Below, piece by piece: positions 1-11,000 of a stretch of DNA of 20,564 nt. Location of the stretch: positions 1 to 20,564 of the forward strand of contig JAYMSP010003232.1 in the NCBI GenBank assembly GCA_036897095.1, given 5' to 3'. Numbering within the stretch: position 1 is the first letter of the stretch; every line of letters begins with the position of its first letter. Source of the DNA: Plantago elongata. Taxonomy: Eukaryota; Streptophyta; Magnoliopsida; Lamiales; Plantaginaceae. The position numbers and the translations under genes are program-made. The notes under the pieces are model-generated. The model was given only the letters and a program-made list of their open reading frames with translations. It was not told where the DNA came from and made no database searches.

Positions 1-17
1 GGGGGGGGGGAAAGCAC
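1..17 (-). other. Start of SMC1 intron 11 with a G10 homopolymer at the window edge
   Basis: After the eleventh SMC1 exon the minus strand reads a GTGC donor and then a run of ten C (ten G on the plus strand) reaching base 1. The run may be a real polypyrimidine tract or a contig-end artefact. The rest of the gene lies to the left. Confidence 0.6.
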
Positions 18-3000
18 CTTTTGAAGTTCAGGCTTGACACGGTTTATTTCATCTCCAATATTGCCCTTCTCTACTTTTAATTTGCTAAGTTTCTCCTCAA
101 TACTTTTCTGCAGGCAGACAAATTATAGTGACACCGCCATATTGAACCGACTCAAAGACCAACATAAAGAGAATGAATGGGGAACAAAAATTATTGTAAG
201 ATCATAGCTAGATAGTGAGACCTTTTGCTTGAATGAATATAGTCGAGCTTATGATTCTATGCATCAGATTTACAAACAAAGTGTGCAGATGAGCTTCATT
301 ATGACGATGACCTTTTACGTTTGTTTTTAAGCCGATGCAACTGACCATACATCCGTATCTATTGGGCCAATACAGATTACAGAAAGCCAAATACCATCCT
401 TAATGAAGTATTTCCAGAAGCTCTATAAATTCTTAGTGTTCTGCAAGTTGCTTGCTTCACATTCTAATTGCTTATTTCAGTTGCATAGGATTATGGAAGT
501 GGAATCTCATAAAATTTGACAGGCCCATCAATTCACACAACAGAAGAGCCCAGAACCACATAAGTGCGGTTAATCTATTCAGGAACTCATGCAAACATTT
601 AACCAAGATAAGCCCATGTTATTTGCAAGAGTTTGGATTACCGACAAAGCAAGCAAAGGAAGTAAGACTACAGCTTACTACATGTTACATGTCGTCACAA
701 CAAAGCCATTAACGGAGCTAAGACTACTACAGCATTCATTTTAGGACCCCACGTTAACTAATGTACAATAGGTAACCAGATATGGAATTTCATTGATAAC
801 TGCAAAGGGTAAAACCTTTTCAATCTCAGCATACTGGATCTTCTTGTCAAGACCACTAATCTTGCCAGATGCTTCAGACTCTTTCAGCTGCATGTCTCTT
901 ATTGACCCAAGCTTGTCCAATTCGGACTCCAGATCCTCTTTTTTCTTCTTAAGCCCTGCAAAAGCCACCTCATTTTGCATTAAAACAACTACACAAGCAG
1001 TGACTAAAGTTCATCTTTTCGAACCTTGAATCTTTTTGTCATCCCATTTATGCGAACGTGCTTCCATTCCAATACTTGTACCACCAGTCATTGTACCAGA
1101 TTTGGTCAGTAAGGTCCCATCAGTGGTCACAACTGTGAAAAGGAGAACCAAAATCAGTTCAGCACCTTGAGGATAGTCCAATCACTAGTTTACCTTTAAA
1201 TCTTTGTCCGCTCCAGCTGAGATCCTTAGCTTCTTCAAGATCATCACAAACTAGGGTGTTTCCAACGGCAAATAGGATAGCTTTTTCAAAAGCAGGATCA
1301 AATCTGAGACTGTCAAGGAAACACTAACAACGAATGATACCATCAGCAAGGACGACAACAACACTTGTCGTAAAGCCCCCACAGAGTCACAGACAAGTGA
1401 GAGAGTTGGAAATAGAATTTGCAATTTGGACATAAAATGCAAAGAATTGACAAAGGATACATCGACGAATTATCAGTATGCAAGTTTTATGGAGACTAAG
1501 TGACTAAACTCCACACTTCATTAACGAGAAATAAAAAAATCCACAGTAGCATGCCATAAGAGGATAAAATTTAGTGTAAAAGGATCTCTATGACTTTATG
1601 TGTAAAGTAGATTTCGAGTTTTTAATAAAAGAAGTAAATTAGTTAAAACCACCCTTCAAACAATGAATCCAAACTGAAGATATGGTGTTTTTCCAAGGAT
1701 ACTGAATAACATCGTAGACGAGCTTTGCAGTCCTTCCTATGGCACGCAACTTCTCTATAACTGGCTTCACCCGGACTGACTGAAGAGGTATAAATGTCTG
1801 GGGAGGAAGCCTTTGTTCTTTCAAGTACTGCAGGCAAGCAACATTCTTAGTACGACAGCTAAGTACTCAGATCATAATTAAGATTATTAATTGTCTCAAA
1901 AAAATTTGTAGAAGCCTAAACAGACGGGGTAAAAAGGTAAATAGAAAAATAAAGACTAATATAGGAAGGCATTTCCAAACAGAATTGCAAACTTAATACA
2001 ATAAAGATCACAGTCACATACTAATAAAACAGAGGTCCAATACGGAATTCTATAATGAATGGAAAATTAAAATTAGAATATTCAAGGTAGAAATACTGAA
2101 CTACTCTTAATTTGATATGCTGTTTCACACAGAATTTTCAAGTTGTCACCAACATCCTCGTCCCAGCTTTTGACAAAATATAACCCATCTACAAAAAAAT
2201 ATCAACCCCACGCCATTATATTACAAAAATGTAATTTTTACCTTATTTTTCCCACACAAAAAGAAACAGAGAGCTTCGGGCGGCAAGGAGGAAGTACATA
2301 ATAAGCATTAAGTAGAGACCATAACAGGCTCAGGGTTACCTAATTTCCATACACAATACATCCGATTACAATACTTAATTTTGATACACAGTATGCAGTA
2401 AAAGGAGAATCTGACACATTTGGGGATACACATAGGCATTAAATACGAAAGATCACACTAGTAAAATGTTAGAATGAATTGCAGGCTTAGTTGATATATA
2501 TTCAATATGCACTACAGAAAACAGAGGAGGAATCCTATCTTCTTCTTCTACAAGACCCTGGCCTCTTCCTGTGCATCATAGGTGTATGAACTACGTGTTG
2601 GTTGCACGTGACACTACACAGTTCACTGGGGTTTTTACTGATTAGGCAACCTTAGACAAGCCTAGTCTCTTGGGAATTTTAAAGCTTTTCTGAATATTAA
2701 AGGAACCAATCTAGATCTAGAATAACTTGGTAAGCAATCAAAGCTATTCCTTATACCAAGAATCCGAACTTAACCATCATTCAAGAATCATGACTCTGCA
2801 TAAACGAATCGTCAGCGCGTTCTTTTATTTTATTATAATGATGAAAATGTGCAGATTCAGGCAGCATGACTTTTTGGAAAACAAGTTAATTCATAGAGAC
2901 TACTTATATAATACTGCAGCGGAAGGAATAGCAGGATATGTCAACCTAATAGTACAATTCTTCACCTTGATACACTCTTTTCCAGTATGTTCATCCTGGA

Positions 3001-6000
3001 CCACCACTGCATCCATAAGTTTACCCATTGCAACAGTGACAGCGAGTTTATATTTCTGCTGTGTTGGCCTAGAGAGATCAGTCATCCGACCATGAACACC
3101 AGGAAAGAGGCGTTTCAGAGTCTCCACTGCCTGAGATAGCCTGGCATCCCTTTCATTTTCATGTCTGTCGGCTTTCAACTCCCGCAATTGGTTATCTAAT
3201 TCTTTAATTTTTAATCTCAACGTACTATCATTGCGCCTGTCAAATAAGTATCAGCAAATGTGGAACAGTATCAAGACGGAGGTCATCCAATTTTAAGCGA
3301 CTTCACATAGTAGCACAGGTAAAATGTCAAACCTGGATTCGTCAAGCCTGTCTTTCATTTCGCGTTGTTCCTTTCTCACTTTTGTTAATTCATCTTTATG
3401 CTTTACAACAGCATCAAGTAGTTTCTTCAGCCTAGTTTGCATTAGTTTCTCTTGAGACTCAAGATCCTTCTTCCGACTTTCCAACTGCTGAATATTTTCT
3501 TCCAAATTCTTTTGTGCTTCAGTGTCAGCATTTTGTTGCCTGTCTAAGACATCCTTCTCGTCCTTCAATTTTGCAGTTTTCATCCCAGCCTCCTCTTTAC
3601 TGCATAGCAATTAAAATTACCTCATGTTTAATCAGCGATATATGCTGTGTACACAAGCGGACAGCTTAAACAAATTGGAAGATGGACTCTGGTTTTAGAG
3701 TCAAAGCACACTACAAGAACTCACATCTGATGATATGTCTCCAATTGACTGTCAACCAACTGAAGTTTCCCACCTGCATCTTGATTTTTTTCTTTCAAGA
3801 TGTCAAGTTGCTTGGAAACATCTCTCAATTCACTCTCGAGTTTCCCCACCTCCTCATCGTGTTTCCTTTTCTCTTTCTCTTTCTTAGTAAGCTCTTTATT
3901 CGTGCTTCTAATTTTTGAACTTAAACGATCCATTTCCTCCTTTAAATTCACAAGCTCTTGTTGCTGCAGAATTACAAAAACAAAACAAAAACTCAGAGAC
4001 CGTTACTGGCAGTGTCAGGGCTGCATGGAAATAATAATGAAAATAAAAGGTTGGTGTCATTTTGAAATGCACACGAAAAACACTGCAAAATAACTGAAAT
4101 ATGAAGAACCTTTTACTTACACAGAAGCAAAATATCTTAGACTGCAAGTTTTAGAAGAACAAATTACTTGAGGCCATCGAACATTTTGCAACTTTTATCC
4201 AACCCACTTCACTTGGGCTTTTTACAAGATTTAGACCTAGAAAAAGTTCATGTGCTTATAAATTCTGTCCTCAGTCTGAATTGAGTTTATTCCAAGACCA
4301 AAATGGAAATTTCATGTTCACAAAAAATTCTGCCCTATACATTACACGACAAGATACAAACAATGAGTCACATATTGATTCCACAGAGAACAAACGTTTT
4401 TGGTTTTAGGTTTTGAATTATGCTCTCTAGCAGATGAAATTCACAGAAGGCGGTTAGAATCGAATTAGCTGATTTGCATAGAATCTTGTGTTAGGTAGAA
4501 GCTAAGGGTAAAAACATGCAAACCACAAGACATTCAAATGATACAGACTACTTAGATATGTTCAGAAAGGATTACACAATAACCCGGAAGGGAAGCACCA
4601 TATCACATGCACATAAATATAAATAAAACAAATTAGGGAAAAACTATACAGAAAGTAACTGATGAAAAAAAAGAATTGTGTCCGACATACTGGCGACTAG
4701 AAATGTATATTTCCCATTCAAGCTGATCCTCTAGATCTTTATTAATGGAGTAAATAATAATGATGCAGCTAAAACTGATGTATTAGAGGTACTTGCTCTC
4801 TGAAGATTGAAGAATGTTAAAGTTGGCTACAAGTAATGGAAAGATTCACACACGAGGATAACATGTAAATAACAACTACCATATACAGGATGTGTAGTGT
4901 GGATAATACAGCCCAACCGGGTATAACATTGACAGTCAGCCAGCAACAAAGGGATGGAGAAAATATCAAACATTCAAATTAGCAGACAATATAGTCAATG
5001 GAGGATACATTACATTGTCGACTTTATTGTTTTTTTCTTTGATCTTCCTCTCACATTGAGCTATCTCCTTCAAGTAACCAGTCTTTTCTTTCTTCTTCTT
5101 GCTCGCTTCAGCTTCATAATTCCCCAATTCGTCCACAATTGCTTTGCGGCTACTCACTTCAACATCCAATTCGTCATTGGCAATTTCAATATCTTTCTGT
5201 ATATTCATAAGTTGCCAAAGAAAATGTTCTTGCTTCAAAGATTTCTGCATTAGAGGTCCAGGATTAAGACTAAGGTTAGTAGCTGAAAGCATAATAAAGC
5301 TAATATGACATTTTTGTGGTCTAAATGCCAACATATACTTTATGTAATTGATCAAGACAGCAGCCTCCGGGTGTTGCAGTAATTTAACAACCAAACGTTC
5401 AACATTCAGTTATATAATTATCTATAGCCATCGGCACAACTGAAAAGTAAACAAAAATGGTCAATCTAACCAGTTCTCCTTGCAACTTGAGATGCCTCTC
5501 AGCCTCTTCTTTCTGAAGCTTCTTCTGCTTTTTCTCACTTGAAATAGTTTTCTTCTTTTGAAGAGCCAAGACTGCCTTCTCATCCGCTTCAGCCTTCTGT
5601 ACTTCCAGTTCTTCATATTCTCTCTTGTAGTCTTCGGAGCCAGAGATTTGTTCGAAAAGTGCAGTGAGTTCTTTAGGGTTTTTAGAGGCAATAGACTCCA
5701 CATCTCCCTATACAAACACGATATGCAAACCATTTGTAATTATTACGGCAATCTTATTCCTTATAAGCAATTCTAAACAATACAAAAGCAGGAAATCACT
5801 AATCATAGAACAAAACTATATGCAAGCACATTAACAAGTGCATTCTCCACACTGAAATGGTAACGGAAACTATTCAAAAAGTTCCTTATCAGTAACAAAT
5901 GACGTAAGCACGCGAATCACCTGAAAAACAAGGAAATTCCTGGCTTTCACTAGAATACCAAGTGACTTCAACTGAGCATTATAATCATCCCAATTGACCA

Positions 6001-6358
6001 CACGGTCGTTAATCCTGTACTCACTGCTACCCGCACTGGTGATGGTGCGAGTAAAACGGAGCTCCGAACCGTCGGACAGCTGGTACACAAGCATGACGTA
6101 TGCCCTACGCCCCTTCTCCTCCCGGTCACGATCGTCGAAGGAGTAAATGAAATCGCGCAACTGAGCGCCACGGAGCTTAGCAGTGCGAACGCCCAAAACG
6201 AAACTTATGGCGTCCATTAGATTGGATTTTCCGGAGCCGTTTGGGCCAATTATGGCCGTGAAATCGAAGAAAGGGCCGATGAGCTGGTGGCCTTTGTAGG
6301 ATTTGAAATTCATGAGTTCCATACGGTGGATTTTGCCGGAAAGTGCCTGATCGTCCAT
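18..6358 (-). CDS. SMC1: Cohesin subunit SMC1, N-terminal 11 exons (partial at left edge)
   Basis: SMC1 is the ATPase of the cohesin ring that holds sister chromatids together; it pairs with SMC3 in the nucleus. The minus-strand join is 6358-5921, 5707-5471, 5244-5014, 3963-3725, 3599-3333, 3236-2966, 1827-1703, 1303-1194, 1132-1025, 955-816 and 107-18. All junctions are GT/AG, and phases close into one frame of 752 codons. The start is the ATG opening MDDQALSGK. Walker A (GPNGSGKS) is at residues 38-45. Coiled coil fills about 170-500, and the hinge spans about 512-657, with [11 protein letters not shown] at its start and GTMTGG near its end. The second coiled coil begins after that. The C-terminal half, with the ABC signature and Walker B, lies off the window. 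Exon order and sequence are collinear with plant SMC1 as I remember it. No frameshift or stop is seen, so the gene looks intact. Confidence 0.95.
108..815 (-). other. SMC1 intron 10
   Basis: A 708-bp intron between AAG|gttttac at 816/815 and gcag|AAAAGT at 108/107. It is AT-rich. Open frames inside it (for example 452-712 on the plus strand) show no recognisable domain. I see no element in it. Confidence 0.85.
1304..1702 (-). other. SMC1 intron 7
   Basis: A 399-bp intron. The donor splits the codon after the VYDVI stretch (CA|gtatcc at 1703/1702). The acceptor tctcag|A at 1304/1303 restores CAA, followed by the hinge residues FDPAFEKA. Nothing else is recognised inside. Confidence 0.85.
1828..2965 (-). 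other. SMC1 intron 6
   Basis: An 1138-bp AT-rich intron inside the hinge-coding part of SMC1, with donor AAG|gtgaag and acceptor cctgcag|TACTTG. I see no coding exon, inverted repeats or transposon protein in it. Confidence 0.85.
3964..5013 (-). other. SMC1 intron 3
   Basis: A 1050-bp intron between the residues KVDN (end of exon 3) and [10 protein letters not shown] (start of exon 4). The flanking protein is collinear with SMC1, so no exon is missing. The interior is AT-rich with no recognised element. Confidence 0.85.
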
Positions 6359-8044
6359 TGTTGGAGTGGGATTGGAAACCCTAGGAGTGTGTGTGTGATT
6401 TGCAGTTTACTTTCAGCGACACTGGTTTTGGAGTGAACAAAAGAGAGGGAAATGTTCACTTGCTTTTCTTCCTCCGTTTTTTCTTTTCATTTCCCTTTTC
6501 TTTTTCCTTAATTTGAGTCAACGTGGTCAACCTTGTGTATGGCCGAAGGATATTCGACTGGGATGTCTCGTGTTAGTTGCATCAATTTCAATTGCACATC
6601 AACTGCAATGACCATTCAGTATAAAATAATAGTCCCATCTCGAGACTCATTTTGATAAGAATTTTTTATCTTTTAATAATATATAATTTTATTAGATTGA
6701 TATAAGAAGATGAGTGAAACTTTTAATTGAATATTAATAGTTAGCTTGTGTGATCATGGTCACAACCTGCATATACTAGGCAAATAGGTATATGATATGT
6801 CTAGATCCATTGGTAGATTTAATGGTAATGTCGATTGATTCATATCCACATTCCATGACATTTAAGGTTTAGTTTAATCATATCATTTATGAAATGCACA
6901 CAATACAATCTCCTTTTCTCCACATAAAGGTAATGCTTGGAGTTTCCTACTTGAATAAGCCTCATATGGGAGGGTTTCCAACTATACTTTGACATGGTAA
7001 TTCTTAAACATGATTAATTGTGCACCACCAAATAATTGTAAATTTTATTATTGTATTTATAGCTTAATTTATTATGATATGTGTATGTTAAAATTGCCAT
7101 CAAATACACCATTAATGGATGATTCTCCTATGATCATGATTGACGTCTAAACTTCGAGCAAAATAATATCATCGAACTACAACAATACTACCAACACAAA
7201 ATCCTACTCCAATATACAAAACTCATAGCATAATATATCGAGGACATATAAAACTTAACCAAATGTTTTCTTCCATGTGCCATTCAAATTATGCTTTCGC
7301 TATTTTATGCTTAATATGCATCTTCTCACGTGATTCCATTTCACGTTAAATTTAATCATTTAGAACTTAGACGATTCTCGAATTATTCAATTTAAATTTT
7401 GATTCACATTCAACACTTCAATCGATAATAAGATGCATACAATATGCAAATCACATGCGTAAATAGTAATTAATTACATTTGAGTTATACGTGATTTTTG
7501 TAAGGATAATATATGGGAGTGCAAAAAAACACTATTATAGTGTACGTATTAGTCGAAAAGTTGTACTTAAGTGCTCATACGTTTAGTATTTTGTCATCAC
7601 TATAAAAAACTAAATGACAAAATTACATCTTCTATAAAAGCTTGAAATCAAATGCCGTATAAAATATAATAATTTTTTTAATTTATCTTGATATAGTCCC
7701 TCACGATACCTGATTTAAACCTCCTTCAAGAATCATAAATAAATTAGGTGTCTTGTCCAGTCTAGTCTATATAGTTAAGTCATGATCCATGTGTGATGAA
7801 GGTTGAACACACGTAGACATAAGTTGTTAGTCGTTACACAGTGGCTACAAACCTAATTAGATCGCAAAACGACTACGTTCAACTACACACCAGAGATCCA
7901 GGAGAAAGACGAGCTCAAAAGCCCTAAAATCAAAATTGACAAAGGATCAAAAGAGGGTTTAAGAGACCAGATAGATATAACTGTACAATCGAAAGAAATT
8001 ATTATCTATCTCCTATCCCAGTGCAACTGTTGATCGGAAAAGCA
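6359..8044. promoter_or_regulatory. Region between two divergent genes (SMC1 left, S26-like right)
   Basis: About 1.7 kb without a gene. Next to SMC1, 6463-6508 is pyrimidine-rich on the plus strand, so GA-rich in the SMC1 5' UTR or core promoter. The middle (6600-7800) is very AT-rich. It contains a 10-bp inverted repeat (attttgtcat at 7588-7597, atgacaaaat at 7614-7623). From about 7860 the base composition becomes more mixed, as expected for the 5' UTR of the plus-strand gene. I see no open reading frame of interest. Confidence 0.6.
6376..6383 (-). promoter_or_regulatory. Telo-box next to the SMC1 start
   Basis: AAACCCTA lies 18 bp upstream of the SMC1 ATG (TAGGGTTT when read in the gene's direction). 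Telo-boxes are common near the start sites of plant genes expressed in dividing cells and of translation genes, which fits a cohesin gene. A single 8-mer can occur by chance. Confidence 0.45.
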
Positions 8045-11000
8045 ATGGTTGGTCTATACACCTGGCTCCGTTACATGTCCCGCAAGATCGACTATACCTT
8101 AGCTGCCGGTCTCAAGGTCATTTCAATTCATTCTTACTAATTTCCACTTTTAATATAACTGGTTTCATCCTCAAATGTTACAATATTCTATGTGATGCGA
8201 TGGATTGTATACCCTTCATTTATGAATTGTTTATTATAATTTGTCGAGAGCTAAGCGAAACCCATCAATATAACTCAGTGCATAAACTTGTCTCGTCTGA
8301 AAAAGGATTCGTTAGGAAAATAATTGTGGATGTTGAAGACAAGTATGATATTGTGAAATGTGATGAGTGTATGCCCTAGAGGGGGTAAGCATGTTGAATT
8401 TCATTTGTTAAAGCGGGGACGGGTTCATTGTAGAGGTGTTGTGAAGAGTGTAATGTCCTACAGGGGTAAGCATATGGAGGTTTATTTATAAAGCTGGAAT
8501 GGGTCCATCAAGGATTGCATTATGTGGGAGAACGTGGTTAACAAATGGAGCGCGAGTACATACACGGTGAGTGCATTATGTAAGAATTCAGCAGAAAATC
8601 TTGATGGAGCACAAAGTTTGTATGAGTTCTTGAGGACTAAGAGCTGGATGAGTTTAGTATTTTACTAGGACTTCTTTGTGTGAGGACCCTGCGAGTCTGA
8701 TTGAGGTGCTTGGCCTCTGAATTATGACGGTGAGTAAGTTTTTAATTAGCTCTTTATAAGTGAGGTGGCTTTTCGATAAGCCTGTTTTGAGAAGTAGTAT
8801 TCCACTTCAAGCAGCTTTTCTATTGGGATCTGGAGTCCAACCGAAGTTTTCGACTACTAATATGAGACAGAGGTATGTATGTATGTGGCAAACAGTTGCA
8901 TTATGTATGGAAAGGATGGTGCACTGTCTAATCACCTTTTTCTGCACTGTGATGTTGCCGGCTGTTAATGCAATGCAGTTTTCTCGCCTCAACATCTTCA
9001 CTGTTCATTGCCAAGGAGCATTCATGAATATACTTGGAGCCTTGAGTGATTAAGAAATCTGCTAATATATTGATAGAAAGTACTGAAAACTATCTCCTAT
9101 TAGTGTGACAGTATGATTGGGATGTATACTGTAGCTGGAACATGGCACTACTTTGACAGAATTCTGAAATTGTGCTGCTTGGAATAAGCCGGTAGCATTG
9201 TGCCTCTTTTAAGAAGTAGAAAGTGACAATTATTAATTATTTTGGTGATTTCTTAAGTTGTTACTTTGGATGTCTTAATATTTTATAGAACATTTTTTTA
9301 TGATAACTGTGAAACAAGGGATTCAGTTACTATCGTGAATTAGTACTTTCATGATGTTGATTGCCAAATAGCTGTCGCTCCCCTGTTCATTAATTCTGCT
9401 TCATTTGAGAGCTGCTTCAATGCTATTCTGTGACATTGATCTTCTTAGTGCAGGCGCATGAAGTCCAAATGCCACAAGCTGCAGTACTTGACACCGCGTT
9501 GAAGAACCTTGTAAGAGGAAGGTTAACGTTCTTGCATTGTTGGAATAAAGGAGTGGAGATGGCGCCAACAATTGGACCTCAAGGTGGTACCCTTCTTGTC
9601 CGGAAAATTCCAGATGCAGATCCAACGTATGTTGATATATAAGTTTATTGTCTGCATTTTTATCCATGTGCATATTTATTTTGTTTGGGCATGAATTGCG
9701 CTTTGATGTGGATAGGGTTTCTAGAGAAATACCTTTGAACCTAATTTTGAAAAGCCGGAAGTAGAGGTCGCAAAAAGTTCAACCAGCGTTTTTCCAATTT
9801 ATTACTCCAGTATTGAGCTAGTTTAGCTGATCTGAGTTCTGACATCATGAACTAATTTTAATCATGTATACATATTTATATCATAAATCAACCCGTCCAT
9901 GGTGACTTAATTCAACACAATAGATGATGGGTTGAAAACGAGCACCAAAATGAGAGTATCATCGTTTAATCAATTTTAATATGCTCAAAGCAAGCATCAA
10001 AAGTCGTGACCTCAAAGTTCATTGACCTACAGAAAGATGGATCTATCCACATGCACTCAGAGTTCACTGACCTTGTCAGAATCTGTGCTTAGTGCATATA
10101 CACATAATTGTCTGACCTCTTACCCTCGTGGCTCTGAATAGTGATTCAGCTTAAACCAGTTATTAGGTTTTATGTGTCAAAAACTATATGATTGTATGAT
10201 TTTAGTTTTTAGCCTATGCAATTATTGTGACAGGACTGTTCATGTTGGAGATGTGGTAGTCCTCAAGGACCCTAATGAATCAAAAAACTACCTTGTCCGG
10301 AGGTTAGCAGCTATTCAAGGATATGAGATGGCTTCTACTGATGAAAAGGATGAACCCTTCGTCCTTGATGAGGATCAGTGTTGGGTGTTAGCAGATAACG
10401 ACAGCTTGAAGCCCAAGGTTTAGTTTCTTTGTTCTCAAATTAGTGGTTTCATAACAAATAAATGTTGGGAGGCTTTAATAAGGATGACAGGTCTGGTACC
10501 TGTGTCAGATAGATCTTTTGTTGCTTTCAAACTACGTAAAAATGGATATGGTTTCTTCAAGCCGATATCACCCAAGTTCCAGATGCACCTTGCAAGATCT
10601 CCTAATATTTCTTGCAGAAATTCAACATTTAATTGTTTTTTTTGTTTTTTTTGGAGCAATGTTCTAATTTATTCATAAACAAGAAATAAAATCACGGGGG
10701 TTTATAAGAACCCGTGTACAACTCAACATCCAAAAGCTAGCATAATAACAACATACCAAACTAGTATCCAAAAAGACATAACATCGACATGATAAACATC
10801 CGGGAAACTAGAGAAATTATCCAAAAAATCCATAATCTGGGAAGAGCCGACAGGAAGCTTCCGACTAATACTCAGCAGAGGAGGTGCAGCAGTAACCAAC
10901 GATACTTCTAAAGTCCAGCAAAACCTTGACATCTTTAGGGGACAAAATGAGTCTTCAACCTTCATTAGCAAGCCATTGCAGATTACAACTCAAACCTACT

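Larger units (their letters stand above)
8117..9453 (+). other. Intron 1 of the S26-like gene
   Basis: A 1337-bp intron of phase 0. It holds a diverged tandem duplication (8360-8509) and a decayed LINE piece (about 8760-9060), listed separately. The remainder is unremarkable AT-rich sequence. Confidence 0.75.

Noticed and set aside
452..712. 86-codon plus-strand open frame
   Set aside because: It lies inside an SMC1 intron, has no recognisable domain and no sensible start context.
1639..1702. Read-through of SMC1 exon 7 past 1703
   Set aside because: The extended frame leaves the SMC1 sequence. The CA|gtatcc donor and the exon at 1303-1194 restore the expected hinge residues.
5461..5733. 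90-codon minus-strand open frame beginning [11 protein letters not shown]
   Set aside because: It is an out-of-frame shadow of SMC1 exon 2 (5707-5471).
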